Origin: JALHTV01 sp049510055
GTDB lineage: Bacteria > Planctomycetota > Phycisphaerae > SM23-33
Direction of reading: 5' to 3'
NCBI GenBank assembly: GCA_049510055.1
Contig: JBEKZI010000009.1
Coordinates: forward strand, 1 to 38,631
DNA: 38,631 nucleotides
Shown: in pieces, positions 1-6,388 of the stretch
How the letters are laid out: each line of letters opens with the position of its first letter
Numbering within the stretch: position 1 is the first letter of the stretch
Position numbers and translations under genes: made by a program
The notes under the pieces: generated by a model
Database searches by the model: none
What the model was told of the DNA's origin: nothing
What the model saw: the letters and a program-made list of their open reading frames with translations, nothing else

Positions 1-696
1 CCAGCGGCGCTCCTGCCCCCCGGCCCGGAGCTCGTCCACGGTGCCGCAGGCGACCATCCGGCCGCGGTCGATGATGCCCACGCGATCGCACACTCGCTCG
101 ACAAGCTCGAGCTCGTGGCTCGAGAAGATGACGGGGACTCCTGCGTCCGCCCGGTCGCGGAGCACGCCCGCCATCACGTCGACGGCGACCGGGTCGAGCC
201 CGGCGAACGGCTCGTCGAGGACCAGGACGTCCGGACCGAAGACCAGCGCCGCGGCCAGCTGGACACGTTGCTGGTTGCCGAGGCTGAGCGCCTGGAGATC
301 GTCATTGGCCCTGTCCTTCAGGCCGAAGCGATCAAGCCAGCGCACGGCCGATGCGCGCGCCTCCGAGCCCGCCATGCCGTGTAGCTCGCCGAGGTATGCC
401 AGCTGCTCGGACAGTCGCATCTTCGGATACAGCCCACGCTCCTCGGGCATGTACCCGATCCGCCTGCGCGCCGCAAGGTCGAGCGGCCTTCCATCCCATC
501 GCACCTCGCCCGCGTCGGGAGCGAGGACTCCGAGCACGATCCGCATCGTGGTGGTCTTGCCCGCGCCGTTGCGCCCGACGAAGCCGAACAACTCGCCAGC
601 GCGGATCTCGAACGTGAGGTCCTGCACAGCGACGGCCTGCCCGTATCGCTTCGAGATCCTATCAATCTCGAGCTGCCGTTGATTGGTTCCGGTCAC
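1..696 (-). CDS. ABC transporter ATP-binding protein (partial, 3' end outside window)
   Basis: This encodes the ATPase subunit of an ABC-2 type exporter of the NatA/DrrA type, which hydrolyses ATP to drive a partner permease. The translation has a Walker A GRNGAGKTT near residues 36-44, the signature LSLGNQQ in place of LSGGQ, the Walker B LVLDEP and the switch region SSHELELVE. The start is GTG at 696, with GGAG nine bases upstream; the frame is open to the window edge, 232 codons. It lies just after the small membrane protein gene that ends at 703, and with it and the PadR gene forms one operon. The LSLGNQQ signature is common in actinobacterial transporters. The permease would lie beyond position 1. 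Substrate unknown. Confidence 0.9.
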   Translation of the reverse strand, partial: MTGTNQRQLEIDRISKRYGQAVAVQDLTFEIRAGELFGFVGRNGAGKTTTMRIVLGVLAPDAGEVRWDGRPLDLAARRRIGYMPEERGLYPKMRLSEQLAYLGELHGMAGSEARASAVRWLDRFGLKDRANDDLQALSLGNQQRVQLAAALVFGPDVLVLDEPFAGLDPVAVDVMAGVLRDRADAGVPVIFSSHELELVERVCDRVGIIDRGRMVACGTVDELRAGGQERRW

Positions 697-702
697 CTAC
701 GA

Positions 703-1140
703 TCACTCCGCCTCTGCATCGCTGGTTACGCGCCACGTCGGAGGCTGGCTTTGGGCGATCTGGTAGATGCGGTAGCCGAAAACGAAGTCTGCTGCCGCCC
801 CCGCTAAGAACCACAGTGCCCACCAACTGCCGTAAGAGAGCGCAAACAGGGCGACGCCGAGGAGGACGAGGCCCCAGACAATGCGAAAGCCCCACAGGAG
901 ACGGCGGTGGCGGACCTCATACGACCTGACGAAGAGTTTCGTGAACACCTGCCACAGCCTCATGAGAATCGCGTTTCCGACCAGATCGACGGCCTCGTCC
1001 AGTGAGGGTCGCCGCTGGCCCTCCGCGGCGCCAGCGATGAGCACCGAGAGCATCTCCTGCTCGTGCTCGCAGCGGAATGCTTTCGGGTAGAACGCCAGCA
1101 GGCGTAGGTAGCGCCGCTCCAGCTGCGTTGAATCGCTCAA
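703..1140 (-). CDS. Small membrane protein of PadR-associated type
   Basis: This is a 145-residue protein. Its soluble N-terminal half has the pattern RRYLRLLAFYPKAFR and a HEQEML segment, and is followed by two hydrophobic helices near residues 80-120. Proteins with this layout are often found in actinobacteria beside PadR regulators and ABC exporters, but their role is not firmly known. The start overlaps the stop of the PadR gene by four bases (ATGA), and its stop is six bases from the ABC ATPase start, so the three genes are probably co-transcribed and translationally coupled. I infer an accessory or signalling role for the exporter. A permease function is unlikely because there are too few helices. 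Confidence 0.75.
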   Translation of the reverse strand: MSDSTQLERRYLRLLAFYPKAFRCEHEQEMLSVLIAGAAEGQRRPSLDEAVDLVGNAILMRLWQVFTKLFVRSYEVRHRRLLWGFRIVWGLVLLGVALFALSYGSWWALWFLAGAAADFVFGYRIYQIAQSQPPTWRVTSDAEAE

Positions 1141-1475
1141 GTCGTCGCCACCCCGCCGCTCATCTCCAGTCGGGACATCGCGACATGCGCATTGGAGCGC
1201 AAACGCTCCGCCTCCTCCGCCAGCCGCTCCGCGCCTGTGGGCGTAAGCCGGTAGTAGCGACGCAACCTGCTCTCCACGATCTCCTCGCGGTCGACTTCGA
1301 TCAGTCTGTCCGTGCGAAGGCGCTCCAGGGCCGTATACAAGGTCCCGGCGCGCAGTCGGACACGCCTCTTGGAGATCTGCTCGACGTCGGTGATGATCCC
1401 GTAGCCGTGCTGGCTGCCCGCTGCGAGCGCAGTGAGGATCAGGAACGTCGCCTCTTGCATTGTTCGCCTGACCAT
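1137..1475 (-). CDS. PadR family transcriptional regulator
   Basis: This is a 112-residue winged-helix repressor of the PadR family. It shows the family pattern: FLILTALAAGSQHGYGI, then RLRAGTLYTALERL for the recognition helix, RRYYRLTPTGAERL for the wing, and a short C-terminal helix. Such proteins usually repress their own operon and a neighbouring transporter until a small ligand binds. The gene is first in an overlapping operon with the membrane protein and ABC ATPase genes, which fits that arrangement. The ATG at 1475 lies only six bases after a perfect TATAAT on this strand, so the transcript may be leaderless. An imperfect palindrome overlaps this promoter. Confidence 0.9.
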   Translation of the reverse strand: MVRRTMQEATFLILTALAAGSQHGYGIITDVEQISKRRVRLRAGTLYTALERLRTDRLIEVDREEIVESRLRRYYRLTPTGAERLAEEAERLRSNAHVAMSRLEMSGGVATT

Positions 1476-1481
1476 GCGAGC

Positions 1482-1505
1482 ATTATATACCGTTCAACTG
1501 TCTAT
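1482..1505 (-). promoter_or_regulatory. padR promoter with candidate PadR operator
   Basis: On the minus strand TATAAT occupies 1487-1482, six bases before the padR ATG. An imperfect inverted repeat at 1485-1505 overlaps it: half-sites ATATACCGTT and AACTGTCTAT around a central C, matching at 8 of 10 positions. PadR proteins bind such short palindromes at their own promoters, so autorepression is likely. No convincing -35 box is seen. Confidence 0.55.
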
Positions 1506-1896
1506 CTCCAGCGGTCGGATGGCTGCGGACTACCCTCGACAGGTGCCCCCGCCGCCTCGAAACTGCGAGCCATCCTGGGTTCTCCGACCTCGACGGTGGG
1601 GACGGTGCTCGCGTTCCTACGACCTCATCGCCTCGGCAAGGATGTGGTTTCGGAGCGGGTCCACCGACGCCACGAGCGCCACGACGACCTGGTCGTGCGT
1701 GCTGAGGGTCGAGATGGGAGACGCGCCGGGCGTCCTGACATCACTTCACGACGAACGCCTCTAGACGGCGGTTCCGGGCCCAACCAGTCTCGCCCGCAGC
1801 GGAGAGCTTCGACGCGCGGCCCTAACACAGGCCGCCGGGACCGCGCCGAGCCACTGGCGAGACCGACCCGCCCCTCATCGTGACTGAAGGCGTGCC
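1506..1896. other. Intergenic stretch without a supported gene
   Basis: This stretch lies between the padR promoter and the plus-strand gene at 1897. Open frames cross it on both strands but have arginine- and serine-rich composition without family motifs, as expected of GC-rich noncoding sequence. I see no tRNA, clear terminator or repeat. Upstream signals for the gene at 1897 should lie here but none is obvious. Confidence 0.5.
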
Positions 1897-2127
1897 ATGA
1901 CCGACCTTGCCGCGCGACTGGGTGACCTTCCGGCAATCCGGGGACGCTTTCCCTGGCTCGACTACGAGTACGTCAACGGCTGGGGCGTATTCGTCTTGCC
2001 CTTCGACTCGGGCCACGTGTTGTGCCTGCGCGTCTTCCCGGAGAACGACTTCGGCCCCTACCGGACCCTCTGGCACCGGGACCCGGCGGGCGCCTGGTCG
2101 ATATACGTCGACGGCGCCCGGCTCGAT
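1897..2127 (+). CDS. Conserved hypothetical protein, cut after about 77 codons
   Basis: The ATG at 1897 opens a frame with a well-formed globular sequence: PAIRGRFPWLDYEYVNGWGV, PFDSGHVLCLRVFPEND, then LWHRDPAG and WSIYVDGARLD. I recognise this as the N-terminus of a conserved actinobacterial hypothetical protein of unknown function that is normally well over 150 residues. After about position 2127 the frame stays open to 2715, but the translation becomes the antisense of mfd and loses all resemblance to the family. The gene is therefore truncated by the junction at 2119-2127. No function can be assigned. Confidence 0.65.
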
Positions 2128-2889
2128 CAGGCAAACAATCGCATCAGCCGGCAGATAATCCAGCAGGCTGGCGGTGCTCGTCTCACGGCCGGGCGCGGGA
2201 GATGCGGTGGTCAGGTCGTAGCCCTCGATTGCGTCGGTGCTGCGCTGGGTGTCCAGGTCCACGCGGCGGATGGACTCGATTTGGTCGCCGAAGAATTCCA
2301 CGCGCACCGCCTGCGTCGCGCCGGAGGGGAAGATGTCCACGATGCCGCCGCGACGAGCGAAGTCGCCTTGCTGCTCCACCTGCTCCACGCGGTCGAAGCC
2401 CGCATCCACCAGCCAGGCGACCAGCTCTTCGACGTCCTGAATGCCTCCGCGCCGCAGCGGCTTTCGGGAGGCCGCCATCGCCGCCGCCGACGGCACCGGC
2501 TGCATCAGCGCCATGACCGGCGCGACGATGACCGTCACCGGCTCGTCGCGCAGGTTGACCGGCTGGCTGAGCAGGTTGCACAGGCGCAGGCGAGTGGCGG
2601 CGATGTCGTCGTTGGCGCCACCGCCGGTGGGGTCGGCCTCCCAGGCCGGAAAGAGCTGCGCCGGCCGGCCTGTGAAGACCTCGACGTCATCGGCGTCGTC
2701 GTCGGCCTCGTCTAGGTGCGCGGTGACCGCCAGCACCACCGCGCGGCGCATCCGCCCGATGGCGGCAGCCGCCAGCGGCGCCGAGGAGCCCCACACGCCA
2801 GCCAGCTTTACCGCCCGCCCGGCCGCGAGAGTATTGGCCGCACGACGCAGCAGCCGGCTTTTGAGGACCTTTTCGAATAATTCAGACAC
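2119..2889 (-). CDS. mfd: Transcription-repair coupling factor Mfd, N-terminal fragment
   Basis: This encodes about the first 257 residues of Mfd, the translocase that removes stalled RNA polymerase and recruits UvrA. Only the UvrB-like N-terminal module is present. Its typical elements are an LAGVWGSSAPLAAAAI segment, FPAWE, the RLRLCNLL and VIVAPVMALMQP segments, and the diagnostic GDFARRGGIVDIFP near residues 176-189 followed by VRVEFFGDQIESIR. The UvrA-facing, RNA polymerase-binding and helicase domains are missing; full-length Mfd is about 1,100 residues. The frame stays open to 1822, but beyond about 2119 it is antisense to the unrelated gene at 1897. The start is ATG at 2889. As it stands this cannot be a functional Mfd. 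Confidence 0.88.
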
Positions 2890-3074
2890 GTTTTTGCCCG
2901 GCGCGCAGCATCACACCGCGGCACGCCCCGACAAGGGGGTGGGCCCGCGGCGTAAGTGCTGCCTGTCTAATTTGTTATCATCATCCCAACGCGGCCCGGT
3001 CTGCGACACGCTGCGGCCGGACTATGTTATTTTCGCAAAAAAGGTCAGCCTGCTTCAATAGTTCCTGGCGGTCT

Positions 3075-4142
3075 TTAAAAGGCGCCTTCGGGTGACGATT
3101 CGTCCGTGCTCGGCTGGCCGGTGGTAGGCGGCTGCTCAGGGGACGCGGTTGCGGGCGGCGAATACTTGCCCTTCTGAACCGTTATTTTAATCGTGTTGTC
3201 CCGTTGGATCGCCCCGTTCATGCCCACCGGCTGGGTCGTGCCTTCGGAAGGTTGCTGGGGTTTTATGGACACGCCCATTGATATTTTTTGGTCCGCCAGG
3301 GACGACAACGGCATGCCACTGTCGAGGAGCATCTCCATCGTGCCATCCTGGTGGATCTTGATGTTGTTGAACGTCATTTCCATCCCCGTATTGGTTGTGG
3401 TGCTCTTGCCCTGGCTCTTTTCGGCATTGAAGGTGAAGGCGATCACGGCTACCTTGCCGGCGGGGGTGGACTTGATTTCCTTCAGTGTGCATTTCTCTTT
3501 TATCTCTATTTCACCCAGCGTAGGCGGGGACTGGGAGTGGCTGGTTTCCCAACGTTCTCCCACGGCTACCGGTTGGGACGGCATCACCTCGCTGGCCCAG
3601 TTCATCGCCTCCGCGAGGGAGTCATTGCTGAACGTCTTCTTCAAGTTCTGAAAGTTCTGAGACGTCTGCGTCATCTGAAGGTTCGCGGCAGCCATGGCGT
3701 CCGCTATCTCATCCATGCCGGATACCGAGATGACCTTGTTATTAGCGTCCAATGTGACGACCACGGCTTGCCCAATCATGGGAGCGTAGACTTTTGCCAT
3801 CAGTGGGTTTGAATCTTGGAGATAGGCGCTGTCGTAGGTCATGATCATCCCCTTGGATTGGTTGGTTACGGCCACCCGTTTGAACGTCATGCGGGCGGTC
3901 GTCAGGCCATTGGCGTCCTGGTTACCGACCTCCATTTCCCAGACTGTGGTCATCGTATGTTTTTCGTCCACGACCTGACCGTTGGGCAACGTCGACGTGC
4001 TGTTCGAGTCCAGTTGCAGGGTCATGACGTATGTGCCGGGCGCGTAGCGGGATTTGAGAGTGATCTTCCCATTCTCGTTCTGGCCGGCAGCCATCGTGGC
4101 CAGGACCATCAGGCCACCCACGAACCACAAATTTTTATACAT
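3075..4142 (-). CDS. Secreted protein of unknown function, tandem paralogue A (DUF6263-like)
   Basis: This 355-residue protein has a Sec signal peptide (MYKNLWFVGGLMVLATMAAG, predicted mature end near QNE). A beta-rich body follows, with TYVMTLQLDS, TTVWEMEVG, TLDANNKVISVSGMDEI and a KEIKSTPAGKVAVIAF block, and a proline/serine/threonine-rich tail. The pattern resembles the DUF6263 group of exported proteins, a weak assignment from memory. The start is ATG at 4142 with GAGGAAG just upstream. It is the downstream member of a tandem pair, 40 bases after the stop of paralogue B, so the two are probably co-transcribed. No catalytic motif is visible; binding or a structural envelope role is possible. 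Confidence 0.7.
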   Translation of the reverse strand: MYKNLWFVGGLMVLATMAAGQNENGKITLKSRYAPGTYVMTLQLDSNSTSTLPNGQVVDEKHTMTTVWEMEVGNQDANGLTTARMTFKRVAVTNQSKGMIMTYDSAYLQDSNPLMAKVYAPMIGQAVVVTLDANNKVISVSGMDEIADAMAAANLQMTQTSQNFQNLKKTFSNDSLAEAMNWASEVMPSQPVAVGERWETSHSQSPPTLGEIEIKEKCTLKEIKSTPAGKVAVIAFTFNAEKSQGKSTTTNTGMEMTFNNIKIHQDGTMEMLLDSGMPLSSLADQKISMGVSIKPQQPSEGTTQPVGMNGAIQRDNTIKITVQKGKYSPPATASPEQPPTTGQPSTDESSPEGAF

Positions 4143-4182
4143 GGTTACTTCCTCCCTCTATCGCAATAGGTCCCGGCTGCCT

Positions 4183-5214
4183 CTAGTGGCTGGGGGTTAC
4201 CGGTTTGCCTGCGGCCGGCTGCGAAGCGGGCGCGGTTGCAGGCGGCACATACTTGCCCTTGTGGACCGACATTTCAATCTTGCCGTCCTGCTGGATCGTC
4301 ATGTTCATGCTCGCCGGCTGGGTCGTGCTTTCCGAAGTTTCCTTCGGTTTCATGGACAAGTCCATCGACATCTTCTGGTCCACTAGGGACGACAGCGGCA
4401 TGCCGCTATCGACGAGCATCTCCACCGTGCCGTTCTGGCTGAGCTTGATGTTGTTGAACGTCATTTCCATCCCCGCATTGGTCTCGGAGCCCTCGCCCTT
4501 GTCCTTTTCGGCGTTGGAGGTAAAAGCGATCACGGCCACCTTTCCGGCGGGGGTGGACTTGATCTCCTTCAGCGTACATTTCTGTTTTAGCTCCATCGAA
4601 CCCAGCATGGGCATGGACTGCGAATGGTTGTTTTCCCAAGTATTCCCCACGGCCACCGGCCCGGACGGCATCATCTCACTGGCCCAGTCCATCATTCGAG
4701 CGATGGAGTTGTTGCCGAACTGGCTCTTCATGTTCTGGGACATTCGCGCCATCTGAGGGTTCTCGGCGCTCATGGCGTCCCACATCTCGTCCATGCCGGA
4801 CACCGAGACGACCTTGTTGTTGGCGTCCAATTTGGCGACCAAGGGGTGCTCGATCATGGGGGCGTAGAGTTTCTCCATCATCGGATTTGTGGCTTGGGGG
4901 TCGGCGCTGTCGTAGGCCATGACCATCCCATTGGATTCGGCGGACTGAGCCATCCGTTTGAACGTCGTGCGGACGGTCGTCAGCCCATTGGCGTCCCGTT
5001 CGCCGACCTCCATTTCCCAGACCATCGTCATCTTGATCTTTTGGGCCATGGCCTGGCCGGTGGACATCGTCGACGTGCTGTCCGCGTCCGTTTTCATGGT
5101 CATGACGTATGTCCCGGGCGCGTAGCAAGATTTGAGAGCGATCTTCTCGTTCTGGCCGGCGACCATCGTGGCCAAGACCATCAGACAACCCGCTACCCAC
5201 AAGCCTTTGCGCAT
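4183..5214 (-). CDS. Secreted protein of unknown function, tandem paralogue B (DUF6263-like)
   Basis: This 343-residue protein has a signal peptide (MRKGLWVAGCLMVLATMVAG then QNEK) and the same body as paralogue A. Near-identical blocks include KCTLKEIKSTPAGKVAVIAF, GMEMTFNNIK and DSGMPLSSL. The ATG at 5214 is preferred over an upstream in-frame ATG at 5229 because the ribosome-binding site GGAGGAAG lies between them, and the same GAGGAAGTAACC precedes paralogue A. The protein is methionine-rich in places and ends in a proline/alanine-rich tail. The pair looks like a recent local duplication. Function unknown; export to periplasm or surface is inferred from the signal peptide. Confidence 0.7.
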   Translation of the reverse strand: MRKGLWVAGCLMVLATMVAGQNEKIALKSCYAPGTYVMTMKTDADSTSTMSTGQAMAQKIKMTMVWEMEVGERDANGLTTVRTTFKRMAQSAESNGMVMAYDSADPQATNPMMEKLYAPMIEHPLVAKLDANNKVVSVSGMDEMWDAMSAENPQMARMSQNMKSQFGNNSIARMMDWASEMMPSGPVAVGNTWENNHSQSMPMLGSMELKQKCTLKEIKSTPAGKVAVIAFTSNAEKDKGEGSETNAGMEMTFNNIKLSQNGTVEMLVDSGMPLSSLVDQKMSMDLSMKPKETSESTTQPASMNMTIQQDGKIEMSVHKGKYVPPATAPASQPAAGKPVTPSH

Positions 5215-5291
5215 GGTTACTTCCTCCATTCAAGGATGTTTGAGATATTCCTGAACTGCCCAAAAAGGCATTGTCCCATCGCGGCCGATGA

Positions 5292-5320
5292 TTGGAAAGT
5301 TTTTTCCGCCAACCTATAAT
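5292..5320 (+). promoter_or_regulatory. galE promoter
   Basis: TTGGAA at 5292-5297 and TATAAT at 5315-5320 are separated by 17 bases, a strong sigma70-type match. The galE ATG is 28 bases further on. Confidence 0.65.
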
Positions 5321-5348
5321 GGCGGCCCGCCAAGCGGATGGAGCGGAC

Positions 5349-6326
5349 ATGAACGTCTTAGTGACGGGCGGAGCAGGGTACATTGGCGCGCAGGTGGCGC
5401 GGGCGATGGCGGCCGCGGGGCATCGCTGCGTGGCGTACGACAATCTGGTCACGGGCCATCGCCAGGCCGCCGGGACGGAACTGGTCGAGGCGGACGTGGC
5501 CGACGGAAAGGCCCTCCGCCAGGCGATCCGCAAGCACCGCATCGAGGCCGTGATCCATCTAGCGGCCTTCATCGAGGCGGCCGAATCGGTGGAGCAGCCC
5601 GACAAGTACTTCCAAAACAACACGCTGATCAGCCTGACGTTGCTGGAGGCCATGCGCGAGATGGGCGTGGGGCGGATGGTGTTTTCCTCCACGGCCGCCG
5701 TGTACGGCCAGCCGCAACGGCTGCCCATCGAGGAGACCGCCCCCCTGGCGCCGGTCAACCCCTACGGGGCAAGCAAGGTGTGCGTGGAATACATGCTGGA
5801 GGCGTACGCGGCGGCGCACGGGATGGGCTCCGTGTCGCTGCGGTATTTCAACGTGGCCGGGGCCGACCCGGCGGGGGACATTGGCGAGGCGCACCGGCCG
5901 GAGACGCACCTGATCCCGCGCGTGCTGGCGGTGCCGCTGGGCAAGGCCCGCGCGGTCCAAGTCTTCGGCGACGATTACGACACGCCCGACGGCACGTGCA
6001 TCCGCGATTACATCCACGTGGCCGACGTGGCGGCCGCACACGTGCAGGCCCTTGAAGCGGTCCAGGCCGGCGCCGCGAAGGCTTACAACCTCGGCAACGG
6101 GGAGGGGTTTTCCGTCAAACAGGTGATCGAGACCTGCCGCCGGGTCACCGGCCGGCCGATCCCGACGGAGGCGGCGCCGCGCCGGCCGGGCGATCCGCCG
6201 CGATTGGTAGCCTCATCGGCCAAGGCGGCCGCCGAACTGGGCTGGCGGCCGAGGTTCGCCGACTTGCCGACCCTCGTCGCCCATGCCTGGGCGTGGCATC
6301 GCAGCCACCCGAATGGATACGCCTAG
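5349..6326 (+). CDS. galE: UDP-glucose 4-epimerase
   Basis: This 325-residue extended SDR interconverts UDP-glucose and UDP-galactose using bound NAD, supplying galactose for polysaccharide or the Leloir pathway. Visible features are the NAD motif GGAGYIG at residues 7-13, the catalytic SSTAAVYG (Ser114 region), Tyr139 and Lys143 in YGASK, RYFNVAGAD, and the C-terminal DYDTPDGTCIRDYIHV characteristic of GalE. The chosen start, ATG at 5349, puts the Rossmann motif at the usual distance from the N-terminus; the longer frame from 5292 would begin inside the promoter. Upstream genes are divergent and the downstream gene is convergent, so it is probably transcribed alone. Confidence 0.95.
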   Translation: MNVLVTGGAGYIGAQVARAMAAAGHRCVAYDNLVTGHRQAAGTELVEADVADGKALRQAIRKHRIEAVIHLAAFIEAAESVEQPDKYFQNNTLISLTLLEAMREMGVGRMVFSSTAAVYGQPQRLPIEETAPLAPVNPYGASKVCVEYMLEAYAAAHGMGSVSLRYFNVAGADPAGDIGEAHRPETHLIPRVLAVPLGKARAVQVFGDDYDTPDGTCIRDYIHVADVAAAHVQALEAVQAGAAKAYNLGNGEGFSVKQVIETCRRVTGRPIPTEAAPRRPGDPPRLVASSAKAAAELGWRPRFADLPTLVAHAWAWHRSHPNGYA

Positions 6327-6334
6327 AGGATCGT

Positions 6335-6361
6335 GAATCGCGGATCGCGAGTCGCGAATTG
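6335..6361. repeat. Dispersed short repeat, copy 1
   Basis: GAATCGCGGATCGCG at 6335-6349 recurs exactly at 21291-21305, and both copies continue with related GAGTCGCG / ATT text. Each copy sits directly downstream of a gene stop (galE here, an SDR there). It is built from near-repeats of an AATCGCG core. This looks like a small intergenic repeat family; no function is known to me. Confidence 0.5.
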
Positions 6362-6388
6362 AACGGCCATTCGCACTTCTACTGAAGG

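Noticed and set aside
1077..1883. Long plus-strand frame over padR and the gap
   Set aside because: It is antisense to two better genes and its translation is arginine- and serine-rich without motifs.
1822..2118. Apparent C-terminal extension of the Mfd fragment
   Set aside because: The frame is open only by chance; the residues are antisense to the gene at 1897 and share nothing with Mfd.
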